A stretch of 64,000 nucleotides of DNA from Alistipes sp. (GTDB lineage: Bacteria > Bacteroidota > Bacteroidia > Bacteroidales > Rikenellaceae). The notes below the pieces were generated by a model that worked only from the letters and a program-made list of their open reading frames with translations, ran no database searches and was not told where the DNA came from. The stretch is from NCBI GenBank assembly GCA_020026395.1, contig JAHHQM010000002.1, positions 124,001-188,000 on the forward strand, given 5' to 3'. Within the stretch, counting starts at the first letter, position 1. Each line of letters begins with the position of its first letter. This document shows, one piece after another, positions 37,380 through 45,501 of the stretch. The position numbers and the translations under genes were made by a program.

Positions 37380-38576
37380 ATGAATATATTACGCAAACAG
37401 TTTCTGGCTCATGTCGGCCAGACCTCACCCTCGCCCCTTCTGGTCGAGGTAGCCAAAGCCGAAGGTTCGTTTTTCTACACGCCCGAAGGCAAACGCTACT
37501 ACGATCTGGTGGCCGGCGTATCGGTGAGCAATGTCGGACATGGCAACCCCGCGGTCGTCAAGGCCGTGCAGGAGCAGGCCGCACGTTACATGCACGTGAT
37601 GGTTTATGGCGAGTTGGTCGAGACCCCGCAAGTCGAATATGCAACCCGTCTTACGGCACTTCTCCCCGCCCCGCTGGAGAGCATTTATTTTGTCAATTCG
37701 GGTGCCGAGGCCGTCGAGGGCGCACTCAAGCTGGCCAAGCGCTACACCCACCGTACGCGCATCATCTCGATGCGTCGTGCCTATCACGGTTCGACCCACG
37801 GCGCGATGTGTCTGATGGGATCGCCCGAGGGCGAGGAGTGGAAGAGCGCCTTCCGTCCGCTGATGCCGGGGGTATCGTCGATCGAGTTCAACGATTTCGA
37901 CGAACTGAAGAAAATTGACGAGCACACAGCCTGCGTCATCGCCGAACCCGTACAGGGCGAAGCAGGCGTACGCCCCCCGAAAGAGGGCTACCTCCAAGCC
38001 TTGAGAAAGCGTTGCGACGAAGTGGGCGCCCTGTTGATTTTCGATGAGATTCAGACGGGTATGGGACGCACGGGCGCAATGTTCGCCTCGCTCAAATACG
38101 GCGTCACGCCCGACATCATCTGTCTGGCGAAGGCTTTTGGCGGCGGTATGCCCCTGGGCGGATTTGCCGCAAGCCACGAGATTATGGATACGTTGCAGAC
38201 GAATCCCGTGCTGGGTCACATCACGACTTTCGGCGGACATCCCGTATGTTGTGCCGCAGGTCTTGCCGCGCTGAACTACCTTTTGGACAACCACATCGTC
38301 GAAGGGGTCGAAGCCAAGGGACAACGCTACGAGGAGCTTCTGAAAGATCATCCGCAGGTGCAGGAGATCCGCCGTTCGGGACTGCTGCTGGCCGTCGAGG
38401 TCGGTTCTTCGGAGAAGATGTACCGTCTGATGGAGCTTTTCAAGGAAGAGGGCATCATGAGCGACTGGTTCCTCTTCTGCGACACGGCATTCCGCATCTC
38501 GCCCCCGCTGACCATCTCCATGGAGGAGGTCGAGGAGAGTTCCCGCATCATCCTACGGTGCCTGGATCGTCTCTAG
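37380..38576 (+). CDS. Class III PLP-dependent aminotransferase
   Basis: Cofactor lysine Lys251 in LAKAFGGGMPLGGF; SGAEAVEGALKLAKRYT and FDEIQTGMGRTG are the class III (acetylornithine/ornithine) hallmarks. Length 398 is right for this class. The annotation usually given is aspartate aminotransferase family or acetylornithine aminotransferase; no arginine genes are nearby to settle it. Starts 10 nt after trmH and closes the long plus-strand run at a strong hairpin. Confidence 0.88.
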   Translation: MNILRKQFLAHVGQTSPSPLLVEVAKAEGSFFYTPEGKRYYDLVAGVSVSNVGHGNPAVVKAVQEQAARYMHVMVYGELVETPQVEYATRLTALLPAPLESIYFVNSGAEAVEGALKLAKRYTHRTRIISMRRAYHGSTHGAMCLMGSPEGEEWKSAFRPLMPGVSSIEFNDFDELKKIDEHTACVIAEPVQGEAGVRPPKEGYLQALRKRCDEVGALLIFDEIQTGMGRTGAMFASLKYGVTPDIICLAKAFGGGMPLGGFAASHEIMDTLQTNPVLGHITTFGGHPVCCAAGLAALNYLLDNHIVEGVEAKGQRYEELLKDHPQVQEIRRSGLLLAVEVGSSEKMYRLMELFKEEGIMSDWFLFCDTAFRISPPLTISMEEVEESSRIILRCLDRL

Positions 38577-38580
38577 CATA

Positions 38581-38617
38581 AAAAACGCTGCTCCACAACG
38601 GAGCAGCGTTTTTTTTA
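38581..38617. terminator. Bidirectional terminator after aminotransferase
   Basis: Perfect 9-bp stem (38586-38594 with 38600-38608), loop ACAAC, A5 left and T8 right. It also lies at the 3' end of the broken nfo gene. Confidence 0.92.
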
Positions 38618-39051
38618 TTCTTCGGCAAACGATTTCAAGAGGGCAATCTCGTCCGCCCAGCGTTCGGTGTCGGGCGTTTCGAGGATCAGCGGGATGTCGT
38701 CGAAGCGTTTGTCGCGGGCAATATAGCGAAAGCACGCCATACCGATCTGCCCCTCGCCCAAGGGTGTATCTCATCGTAAAAAGCCTCGCGCGATTTTTGG
38801 AGTGCTTCGGGATCGGGGTGTCCCAGATTGATCAGATACGAATCGTGCGGCAGGATCTGGCGGGGCGTATAACCCCACTTGCGGCACTCCTCCCCAAAGG
38901 AGGCGATGTCCGCCTCCGTGAGCGGTTTTGCGACCCATTGCCGCTGGTTCTTCGTGAAGAGTGCAAATGCCGTTGCACCAATCTTGTGAGCAAAGGAGGG
39001 GGCGTTTCCCACTCCGCCCGCAGCACTTACGTGCGCACCGAAATATTTCAT
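38615..39051 (-). pseudogene. nfo: Endonuclease IV (nfo) destroyed by an internal deletion
   Basis: The first about 87 residues, from [18 protein letters not shown] through [30 protein letters not shown] and REAFYDE, are an endonuclease IV N-terminus. The frame then goes astray. In the next frame, from about 38763 to the stop at 38615, a perfect C-terminus is read: [20 protein letters not shown], then [20 protein letters not shown]. Some 150 central residues with most zinc ligands are missing and the two ends are out of frame. Total 437 bp against about 840 expected. Nfo is an AP endonuclease of base-excision repair; this copy cannot work. Confidence 0.88.
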
Positions 39052-39078
39052 AGGTAAAGACGTGGTATTTATCGGGTG

Positions 39079-39086
39079 CAAAAATA
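39079..39086 (-). promoter_or_regulatory. Promoter -7 element (TATTTTTG) of the broken nfo gene
   Basis: Fits TAnnTTTG on the minus strand, 27 nt before the nfo ATG; retained although the gene is broken. Confidence 0.45.
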
Positions 39087-39108
39087 CGGATTATTCTAAA
39101 AAAATTCA

Positions 39109-39116
39109 TAAATTTG
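39109..39116 (+). promoter_or_regulatory. Promoter -7 element (TAAATTTG) for DUF3078 gene
   Basis: Perfect TAnnTTTG, 32 nt before the ATG. Confidence 0.55.
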
Positions 39117-39148
39117 CGACACTTATAATCCTGTAACACCTGCGTACT

Positions 39149-40357
39149 ATGATCCGATTTTTACGATTCGTGCTTACCCTTTCGCTTGTTCTGACGATGG
39201 GTTCGGCCTACGCCCAATTCTCGATCGACAATGTCGATGTGAACCGTAAGCCCATGGTTTTCAAAGACAAACTGAGAAACGACCCCGTACAGGCCACTTT
39301 TTACAGCGATCCGCTCTATCGTGCCGAGCGTGCCGCCATCCGCAAGGAACGCAACTACCTCGAAATCGGCGGAGGTTTGCAGGGTGCCCTGGCCGCCTAC
39401 AACGATTCGTGGGTCAAGGTGTCGGGTGGTGATAACTCGATCGCCGTACTGGCCAACGCCTACCTGATCCACACCTTCACCAAGAACAAATTCTTCATCG
39501 AAACGAAGGTGAACACCAAATTCGGCTACAACCGTATGAAGACCGAGAAGTTGATGCTCGATCAGGACGGCAACGAAATGGTCGATCCCGAAACCGGTTC
39601 GAAACTCTACTCCCACGACAACGTGTGGTACAAAAATATGGATGAATTTGCCATTTCGATTGCGCCCTCGTTCAAGATGTCGAAGAACTGGTCGTACGGT
39701 GCCATCTTCAAGTTCCGTTCGCAGTTCGCCAACACCTACATCTCGCGTTCGCAGCAGAGCGCACAGGATCGCAAAAGCACCTTCATGGCGCCGGGTTACC
39801 TCGATCTTTCGCTCGGTATCACATGGAAATCGCCCAAGGAGAAATTCCCCATCGTGATCAACCTCTCGCCTCTGGCCATGAGCGCCATCTTCGTCGAGAG
39901 CAGCACCATCCGCAACAACAAGTGGGACGGCAAGTTCGGTTGGGAGGTTTACGGTTTGGCCAACGCCGACCGCACCTCGAAATACGAAGGCGGTTCTTCG
40001 ATCCAGATCGATTTCGACCGCGAATTCGGCCGTAACAAATTCCTCCGCTACCGCACGACGTTCTACTCCTTCTTCGGTTGGATCACGAACATCGGTATGG
40101 ACAACAAAATCAAGGATTACGGTCAGTATGCGGCCGCCTACGACAAATGGGTTGCGGACGGATCGCCCGTAGGTATGCGCCCGAACCTCCCCGTACACCC
40201 CACGATCCGTTGGGAGAATACGGTGGATATTCGCGCCACGAAGTACCTTTCGACCACCTTCACGTTCCTGATGTGCTATAACCGTGCACAAAGTCTCGAC
40301 CTTCAGACCCAGACGCTGTTGAGTGTCGGTCTGACCTATACTTTCAAAAACAAATAA
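39149..40357 (+). CDS. DUF3078-type outer-membrane protein
   Basis: Signal peptide 1-22 (GSAYAQF), then about 380 residues of alternating amphipathic beta strands with aromatic ends, finishing with a strand ending TYTFKNK. This is an outer-membrane beta barrel by composition. The WVKVSGGDNSIAV and NKFFIETKVNTKFGYNR segments resemble DUF3078 proteins of Bacteroidota. No function is known. Followed at 5 nt by the S41 protease, so the two are probably co-transcribed. Confidence 0.78.
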   Translation: MIRFLRFVLTLSLVLTMGSAYAQFSIDNVDVNRKPMVFKDKLRNDPVQATFYSDPLYRAERAAIRKERNYLEIGGGLQGALAAYNDSWVKVSGGDNSIAVLANAYLIHTFTKNKFFIETKVNTKFGYNRMKTEKLMLDQDGNEMVDPETGSKLYSHDNVWYKNMDEFAISIAPSFKMSKNWSYGAIFKFRSQFANTYISRSQQSAQDRKSTFMAPGYLDLSLGITWKSPKEKFPIVINLSPLAMSAIFVESSTIRNNKWDGKFGWEVYGLANADRTSKYEGGSSIQIDFDREFGRNKFLRYRTTFYSFFGWITNIGMDNKIKDYGQYAAAYDKWVADGSPVGMRPNLPVHPTIRWENTVDIRATKYLSTTFTFLMCYNRAQSLDLQTQTLLSVGLTYTFKNK

Positions 40358-40362
40358 TGTAA

Positions 40363-42000
40363 ATGTACAAGAACTCAAAACACGCCATATTTTTTCCGCT
40401 GTTGCTGGCCGTAGGCGTTGCGGCAGGACTGCTTTTCGGGCAGTATCTCGGCCGTAACTCGACCACCTCACAGTTCATGGGCATGTTGCGCACCATGCCC
40501 CAGATGAACAACAAACTGACGCAGATTCTCACGCTGATCGACCGCGAATATGTCGATCCCATCTCGACCGATTCCCTGGCCGAGAAGGTCATCCCGACGC
40601 TCGTGCGCGAGCTCGACCCCCACTCGGTATACATTCCCCAGAAGGATATGGCCACCCTGAACGAATCGCTCGAGGGCGAATTCGACGGCATCGGGGTGAT
40701 GTTCAACATGGCCACCGACACGGTCATCGTCCTCAATGTCATCCGACAGGGTCCCAGCGACAAGGCAGGCCTTAAATCGGGCGACCGCATCATCCGCGTC
40801 AATGATTCGCTCATTGCGGGTCAGAAGTTGAACATGAACGATGTGGTGACCCTGCTCCGCGGCCCGCGGGGATCGAAGGTACGGCTCGACATCGCCCGTC
40901 GCGGCATCACGGAACTCATTCCGCACGAAGTGACGCGCGACGCCATTCCCATCCGCAGCATCGAATCCTCGTTCGAGATCGCCGAGGGCATCGGTTATGT
41001 GAAGTTGGGGCAGTTTGCCCGCACCTCGTTTACGGAATTGGAACAATCGCTCGACGATTTCCGCAAGAAGGACATTCACCGTCTGATTTTCGATTTGAGA
41101 AACAATACGGGAGGTTTTCTGGATCAGGCCATTTTGATCGCCAACGAATTCCTCCACAAGGATCAGCTGATCGTCTACACCGAAGACCGCCACCACCGTC
41201 AGGTGCGCGAATATGCCGACGGCAAGGGCAAGGCACAGGATATGGAGGTCGTGGTATTGATCGATGAGGGCAGCGCTTCGTCGAGCGAGATCCTCGCAGG
41301 CGCTCTTCAGGACAACGACCGCGGTACGATCATCGGCCGCCGCTCGTTCGGCAAGGGTCTTGTGCAGCAGCAGATCCCCTTCTCGGACGGATCGGCACTG
41401 CGTCTTACGACCGCCCGCTACTATACGCCGACGGGTCGTTCGATCCAGAAACCCTACACCATCGGCGACGAGAAGAGCTACGACGAAGACCTCTTGAAAC
41501 GCTACAAGAACAACGAATTTTTCTCGGCCGACAGCATCCATTTTGCCGACTCGCTGAAACGCACCACACCCAAGGGTAAGGTCGTGTACGGCGGTGGCGG
41601 GATTATGCCCGATATTTTCGTGCCGGCCGATACGACCGACGTGACGAAGTATTTCCTTCAGGTGTCGGGTCGTAACATCCTTTACCGCTATACGCTCGAA
41701 TATTCCGACCGTCACCGCGACGAATTGGAGCGTATCTCCACGGTCGAAGATCTGAAGGCGTTCTTCGACCGCGACCCCGAACTTTTCGACAAGTTTGTCC
41801 GCTATGCCGCCCGCGAGGGAGTACGCCCCGTGCGCCGCGACATCGCCCGCTCACGTGCCCTGATGGAGGCACAGATCCGCGCCTACATCGCCCGCAACAC
41901 GCCCCTCGAGGACAACGGATTCTACGCCTCGATCCACCCCGTCGACCGTGTCATCACCACGGCCATTGAAGAACTGAACAAAACCCGTAAAAATGATTAA
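40363..42000 (+). CDS. S41 family C-terminal processing peptidase
   Basis: Periplasmic Ser/Lys protease of the CtpA/Prc type. N-terminal membrane anchor (about 5-25), PDZ domain (about 85-165, with DGIGVMFNM and GLKSGDRIIRVND), then the peptidase: FDLRNNTGGFLDQA, likely catalytic Ser306 (GSASSSEI) and Lys331 (SFGKGLV), 25 residues apart as in Prc. A 150-residue C-terminal helical region follows. Length 545 is usual for Bacteroidota. It likely trims or degrades envelope proteins. Overlaps the next small gene by 8 nt. Confidence 0.93.
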   Translation: MYKNSKHAIFFPLLLAVGVAAGLLFGQYLGRNSTTSQFMGMLRTMPQMNNKLTQILTLIDREYVDPISTDSLAEKVIPTLVRELDPHSVYIPQKDMATLNESLEGEFDGIGVMFNMATDTVIVLNVIRQGPSDKAGLKSGDRIIRVNDSLIAGQKLNMNDVVTLLRGPRGSKVRLDIARRGITELIPHEVTRDAIPIRSIESSFEIAEGIGYVKLGQFARTSFTELEQSLDDFRKKDIHRLIFDLRNNTGGFLDQAILIANEFLHKDQLIVYTEDRHHRQVREYADGKGKAQDMEVVVLIDEGSASSSEILAGALQDNDRGTIIGRRSFGKGLVQQQIPFSDGSALRLTTARYYTPTGRSIQKPYTIGDEKSYDEDLLKRYKNNEFFSADSIHFADSLKRTTPKGKVVYGGGGIMPDIFVPADTTDVTKYFLQVSGRNILYRYTLEYSDRHRDELERISTVEDLKAFFDRDPELFDKFVRYAAREGVRPVRRDIARSRALMEAQIRAYIARNTPLEDNGFYASIHPVDRVITTAIEELNKTRKND

Positions 42001-42244
42001 ACGTATTATCGGAATTGTGGCCTCGGCCGCCATCGTGTTTGTGCTGGTTGTGGTCATTGCCAATTCGGGCAACCACCAGACGCTCCTGCCCCACCACCTG
42101 ACACACCCCGAGGCCGCATTGGCGGACACGACGCTGCTGCCCGCCGCGGATTCGCTTCCCCGGCAGGATACGCTTCAAGTCGATACCCTGCCTCATCGGG
42201 ATTCCGTGAAGTGTCTCCCCGCAGATACCCTTCCCGCAGCGTAA
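41993..42244 (+). CDS. Small membrane-anchored hypothetical protein
   Basis: 83 residues: a span at about 4-22 (RIIGIVASAAIVFVLVVVI), then a low-complexity tail with repeats of D-T/S-L-P (ADTTLLPAADSLP, DTLQVDTLPHRDS, ADTLPA). Its start overlaps the protease gene by 8 nt and a terminator follows, so it looks like the last gene of that operon. I do not recognise a family. The tail would lie in the periplasm. Confidence 0.55.
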   Translation: MIKRIIGIVASAAIVFVLVVVIANSGNHQTLLPHHLTHPEAALADTTLLPAADSLPRQDTLQVDTLPHRDSVKCLPADTLPAA

Positions 42245-42267
42245 TGCTTCGCTATTTAAATAAGATT

Positions 42268-42303
42268 CAAAGAGCATCCGATTTCTTAGGGTGCTCTTTT
42301 TTT
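42268..42303. terminator. Bidirectional terminator before MFS gene
   Basis: AAAGAGCATCC pairs with GGGTGCTCTTT (one wobble), 9-nt loop, then T-rich tail. Convergent genes on both sides. Confidence 0.85.
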
Positions 42304-43690
42304 AGGAGCGGTGTCTTAAGCGCAACACCGAAAGGATCATTCCCGCTATGGACAGCACACCGCCGCAGAACAAAGCCGACACAGGCCCCCGATCGCCGAA
42401 TGCGTGGAAGAACAGCGCCACCAAAGCCGCACCGAACGTCTGCCCGATCAGTCGCGCCGAGGCCATCATTCCGCTGGCACTGCCCGTGCGGTGTTGGGGA
42501 GCGGAGGTAAGGATGAGCTGGTTGTTGGGAGTCTGGAAGAATCCGAAACCCAAGCCGCAGACCGCGAATCGCCACGCAATATTCCAAAACGAGGCATCCC
42601 ACGGCAGGAAAGCCAGACAAAAACTCCCCACACACAAAATCAGAAGGCCGATACTGCCCAGGATTTCGGGATTGATGCGTCCTATGAGAAATCCCGACAG
42701 GGGCGCCACGAAAAGGATCACCACGGGATAGGCCGTCATCAGCAGACCCGTCCGTGCGGCATCATAACCGAACGTATGCGCCAGCATAAAGGGCATGGCG
42801 ACCATGGCCAGCGTCTGCGCCGCAAACGAGACGATGCTCGTAAATATAGATAATGAAAAGATGGGAATCCGCAGCAGGTCGAGGGGCAACATCGGGAACT
42901 CCTTGCGGCGTTGCAGGCGGATATAGGTCACCGCCACGCCCACAAATCCGATGCTCAAGAGCGCGATGAGCCACACGGGGGCTTCGTGTCCGAAAGCCTC
43001 AAACGCCAGGATAAACAGTCCGAAAGTCAGGGCATTGAGCACAGCCTCCCCCGGATCGAACCGTCGTCCGATCACCCGCGTGGGGTTTTCCGGCAGGGAG
43101 CGTCGCGCCAGCACCCACGCCACAAGTCCGAAGGGCACATTCACCACAAACAGCCACTGCCACTCGGCCACCGACAGCACCGCACCCGTAAACACGGGGC
43201 CGAAGACCAGTCCCAAGGCCACAACCGTGGCATTCAGGCCGATTCCCTTGCCGAGGTGGCGGCGGGGATAGATCAGGCGGATGAGCGACGTACTGATGCT
43301 CATGACCATTGCCGCGCCCACGCCCTGCACCACGCGTGCCACCACCAGGAATCCGAATCCCAAAGCCAGCGCACACAGCAGCGATCCGAACGTAAAGAGC
43401 AGCAATCCCGAAAGATAGATCCGCCGATAGCCGTACAGTTCGCCGAGCGAGGCGAACGGCAGCAGCAGCATGACGATGACCAGCTGGAACGAATTGACGA
43501 TCCAGATCGAATCCGAAGGGACGATGTGAAGTTGTTCGGCGATCGTGGGAAGTGCCACGTTGCACACCGTGCCGTCCAGCACCGAGAAAAACAGGCCGCA
43601 CAAGAGTGCCGCCATCGCCACGTAAAGGCGCGGGGGACGCAAACCGTCCCACTCCAGATCACCGACTATTTTGGATTGGGTTTGCTGCAT
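42302..43690 (-). CDS. MFS efflux transporter, DHA2-like
   Basis: 462 residues with about 12-14 spans. The LDGTVCNVALPTIA segment near residue 38 is the motif of DHA2 (EmrB/QacA) drug:proton antiporters, and GELYGYRRIYLSG (motif A) and the RVVQGVGAAMVM region (motif B) follow. Expected to export toxic compounds across the inner membrane. It stands alone without an EmrA-type partner. Own promoter divergent from the acetyltransferase. Confidence 0.88.
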   Translation of the reverse strand: MQQTQSKIVGDLEWDGLRPPRLYVAMAALLCGLFFSVLDGTVCNVALPTIAEQLHIVPSDSIWIVNSFQLVIVMLLLPFASLGELYGYRRIYLSGLLLFTFGSLLCALALGFGFLVVARVVQGVGAAMVMSISTSLIRLIYPRRHLGKGIGLNATVVALGLVFGPVFTGAVLSVAEWQWLFVVNVPFGLVAWVLARRSLPENPTRVIGRRFDPGEAVLNALTFGLFILAFEAFGHEAPVWLIALLSIGFVGVAVTYIRLQRRKEFPMLPLDLLRIPIFSLSIFTSIVSFAAQTLAMVAMPFMLAHTFGYDAARTGLLMTAYPVVILFVAPLSGFLIGRINPEILGSIGLLILCVGSFCLAFLPWDASFWNIAWRFAVCGLGFGFFQTPNNQLILTSAPQHRTGSASGMMASARLIGQTFGAALVALFFHAFGDRGPVSALFCGGVLSIAGMILSVLRLRHRS

Positions 43691-43717
43691 GGATTTAAAT
43701 CAAGAAATCGAACATCG

Positions 43718-43725
43718 CAAAATTA
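43718..43725 (-). promoter_or_regulatory. Promoter -7 element (TAATTTTG) for MFS gene
   Basis: Perfect TAnnTTTG on the minus strand, 27 nt before the ATG. Confidence 0.55.
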
Positions 43726-43803
43726 CGCATTATTCCGAGGATATGCTCCTTTTCGAGGAGGAATCCGCCCCGGAAAAGCATTGCAAAAACGCCACAACTT
43801 TCG

Positions 43804-43811
43804 TAATTTTG
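43804..43811 (+). promoter_or_regulatory. Promoter -7 element (TAATTTTG) for acetyltransferase
   Basis: Perfect TAnnTTTG, 22 nt before the ATG. Confidence 0.55.
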
Positions 43812-43833
43812 TAAACGACCAACCCGAAAAACC

Positions 43834-44385
43834 ATGAAAACGGAACTCGAAAAGATGCGTTCGCAGGAGTTGTTCTCCTACCGTGCGCCCGAAATACAGG
43901 AGAGTATGCGTCACGCCAAGCGGCTCTGCTCACGCCTTGTGACGCTCAACATCTATGACGAGGAGTATCGCCCGCTGATCGAGGAGCTGATCCCCTCGAT
44001 CCCCGCCTCCACGATGATCTGCCCGCCGTTTTTCTGCGATCACGGCCACGGCATCATCCTCGGCGAGGGGGTTTTCATCAATTACAACTGCACGTTTCTG
44101 GACGGGGGCGAAATCCGCATCGGCAACCGCACCTTCATCGGCCCGAACTGCCAACTCTACACGCCCCATCACCCCCTACAGGTCGAGGAGCGTCGCCGCG
44201 GGGACGAATACGAACTCCCGATCACGATCGGCGAGGATTGTTGGTTGGGAGGCGGTGTGATTGTCTGCCCGGGCGTGAAGATCGGCGACCGTTGCGTCAT
44301 TGCCGCGGGATCGGTCGTGACGCGCGACATCCCCGACGACTCGCTGGCCGCCGGGAATCCCTCCACGGTAAAACGCCGTCTATAA
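43834..44385 (+). CDS. Sugar O-acetyltransferase, maltose/galactoside type
   Basis: Left-handed beta-helix enzyme that transfers acetyl from acetyl-CoA to a sugar. The 183 residues start with the Mac domain (EKMRSQELFSYRAPEIQESM) and continue with hexapeptide repeats (NYNCTFLDGGEIRIGNRT, then GPNCQLYTPHHPL with catalytic His) and the CoA-binding WLGGGVIVCPGVKIG. Substrate unknown. Ends 1 nt before the convergent alcohol dehydrogenase with no hairpin between them. Confidence 0.9.
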   Translation: MKTELEKMRSQELFSYRAPEIQESMRHAKRLCSRLVTLNIYDEEYRPLIEELIPSIPASTMICPPFFCDHGHGIILGEGVFINYNCTFLDGGEIRIGNRTFIGPNCQLYTPHHPLQVEERRRGDEYELPITIGEDCWLGGGVIVCPGVKIGDRCVIAAGSVVTRDIPDDSLAAGNPSTVKRRL

Positions 44386-44386
44386 C

Positions 44387-45418
44387 CTATTCGATTGCGA
44401 TTTTGATCACTCCGTCTGCGCGGCTTTCGAAAAGGCGGTAGGCCTCCTCGATCCGCTCCAACGGGAAGCGATGCGTAATGAGGGGTGTCGTGTCGATCTT
44501 ACCCGCCTCGATCAGGCGGAGGATCTCCCGTGCATCACATCCGTCCACACCGCCCGTCTTAAACGTCAGGTTCTTGCCGTACATATCGGGCAGGGGCAGC
44601 ATTTGCGGTTTGTCGTACATCGCCACGATCGTCACCACGGCATTGGGGCGTGCCGCCTCCCAAGCCATACGGAACGTCGCTTCCGACCCCGCCACCTCGA
44701 TGACCCGATCCGCACCGCCGTGTGCACTCCGTTTACGGACATATTCGACGCACTCCTCGGGTGCGACGACCTCCACTTCGGGGTAATGTTCGCGGACAAA
44801 TCGGGCACGTGTCTCCGATTTTTCGCAGACAATGATGTGTGCGGGGTGTTTCAGCATCACGCACAAAAGGGTACAAAGTCCCGTAGACCCTGCGCCGATG
44901 ATCAGCACCGTATCTTCTTCACTGATTTCCGAAATTCGCGTCGCCCAGAATCCCGTGGCGAGGATATCGCCCACGAACAGCGCCTCGGAATCCGACACCG
45001 AATCGGGGATTCGCGTCAGCCCCTGCTCGGCATGGGGTACGCGCACATAACGCGCCTGTCCGCCGTCGATTCGGCATCCCAAAGCCCATCCGCCGTCGGG
45101 ATCGGTACAGTTGTTCACGAATCCGTGTCGGCAGAAGAAGCACTCCCCGCAGAATGTCTCGACATTGACCGACACGCGGTCGCCCGCCGCAAGATGCTTC
45201 ACGGCCGATCCGACCTCCACAATCCGACCGACCATTTCGTGGCCGATGGTCACCCCCGGCACAGCACGGGGTACAAAACCCTCCTTGATATGCAGGTCAC
45301 TCGTACAAATACTGCTCAAGATCACCTCCACCACGGCATCGCGCGGATCGAGGATCACGGGCACGGGTTTTTCGCGGAACTCGAACAAGCCCTTTCGGAT
45401 ATAGGTATATGCTTTCAT
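44387..45418 (-). CDS. Zinc-dependent medium-chain alcohol dehydrogenase
   Basis: 343 residues. Catalytic zinc ligands Cys38 and His60-Glu61 (GHEMVGRIVEVG), structural zinc Cys90/93/96/104 (CGECFFCRHGFVNNC), NAD(P)-binding IIGAGSTG (about 174-181). The NLTFKTGGVD region resembles bacterial secondary-alcohol and sorbitol-type dehydrogenases. Substrate cannot be told. Convergent with the acetyltransferase and divergent in control from the FKBP gene upstream. Confidence 0.9.
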   Translation of the reverse strand: MKAYTYIRKGLFEFREKPVPVILDPRDAVVEVILSSICTSDLHIKEGFVPRAVPGVTIGHEMVGRIVEVGSAVKHLAAGDRVSVNVETFCGECFFCRHGFVNNCTDPDGGWALGCRIDGGQARYVRVPHAEQGLTRIPDSVSDSEALFVGDILATGFWATRISEISEEDTVLIIGAGSTGLCTLLCVMLKHPAHIIVCEKSETRARFVREHYPEVEVVAPEECVEYVRKRSAHGGADRVIEVAGSEATFRMAWEAARPNAVVTIVAMYDKPQMLPLPDMYGKNLTFKTGGVDGCDAREILRLIEAGKIDTTPLITHRFPLERIEEAYRLFESRADGVIKIAIE

Positions 45419-45436
45419 CGTTTATTCGGTTTGAAA

Positions 45437-45444
45437 CAAAGGTA
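45437..45444 (-). promoter_or_regulatory. Promoter -7 element (TACCTTTG) for alcohol dehydrogenase
   Basis: Perfect TAnnTTTG, 18 nt before the ATG. It begins right at the T tail of the FKBP terminator. Confidence 0.55.
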
Positions 45445-45445
45445 C

Positions 45446-45482
45446 AAAAAAACGGGAATACGTCGTAAAACGTACTCCCGCA
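45446..45482 (-). terminator. Terminator after tandem FKBP gene
   Basis: On the minus strand CGGGAGTACGT pairs with ACGTATTCCCG (one wobble) around TTTACG, followed by T7. It abuts the alcohol dehydrogenase promoter. Confidence 0.85.
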
Positions 45483-45501
45483 AAAATTATGATGGAATGG
45501 A

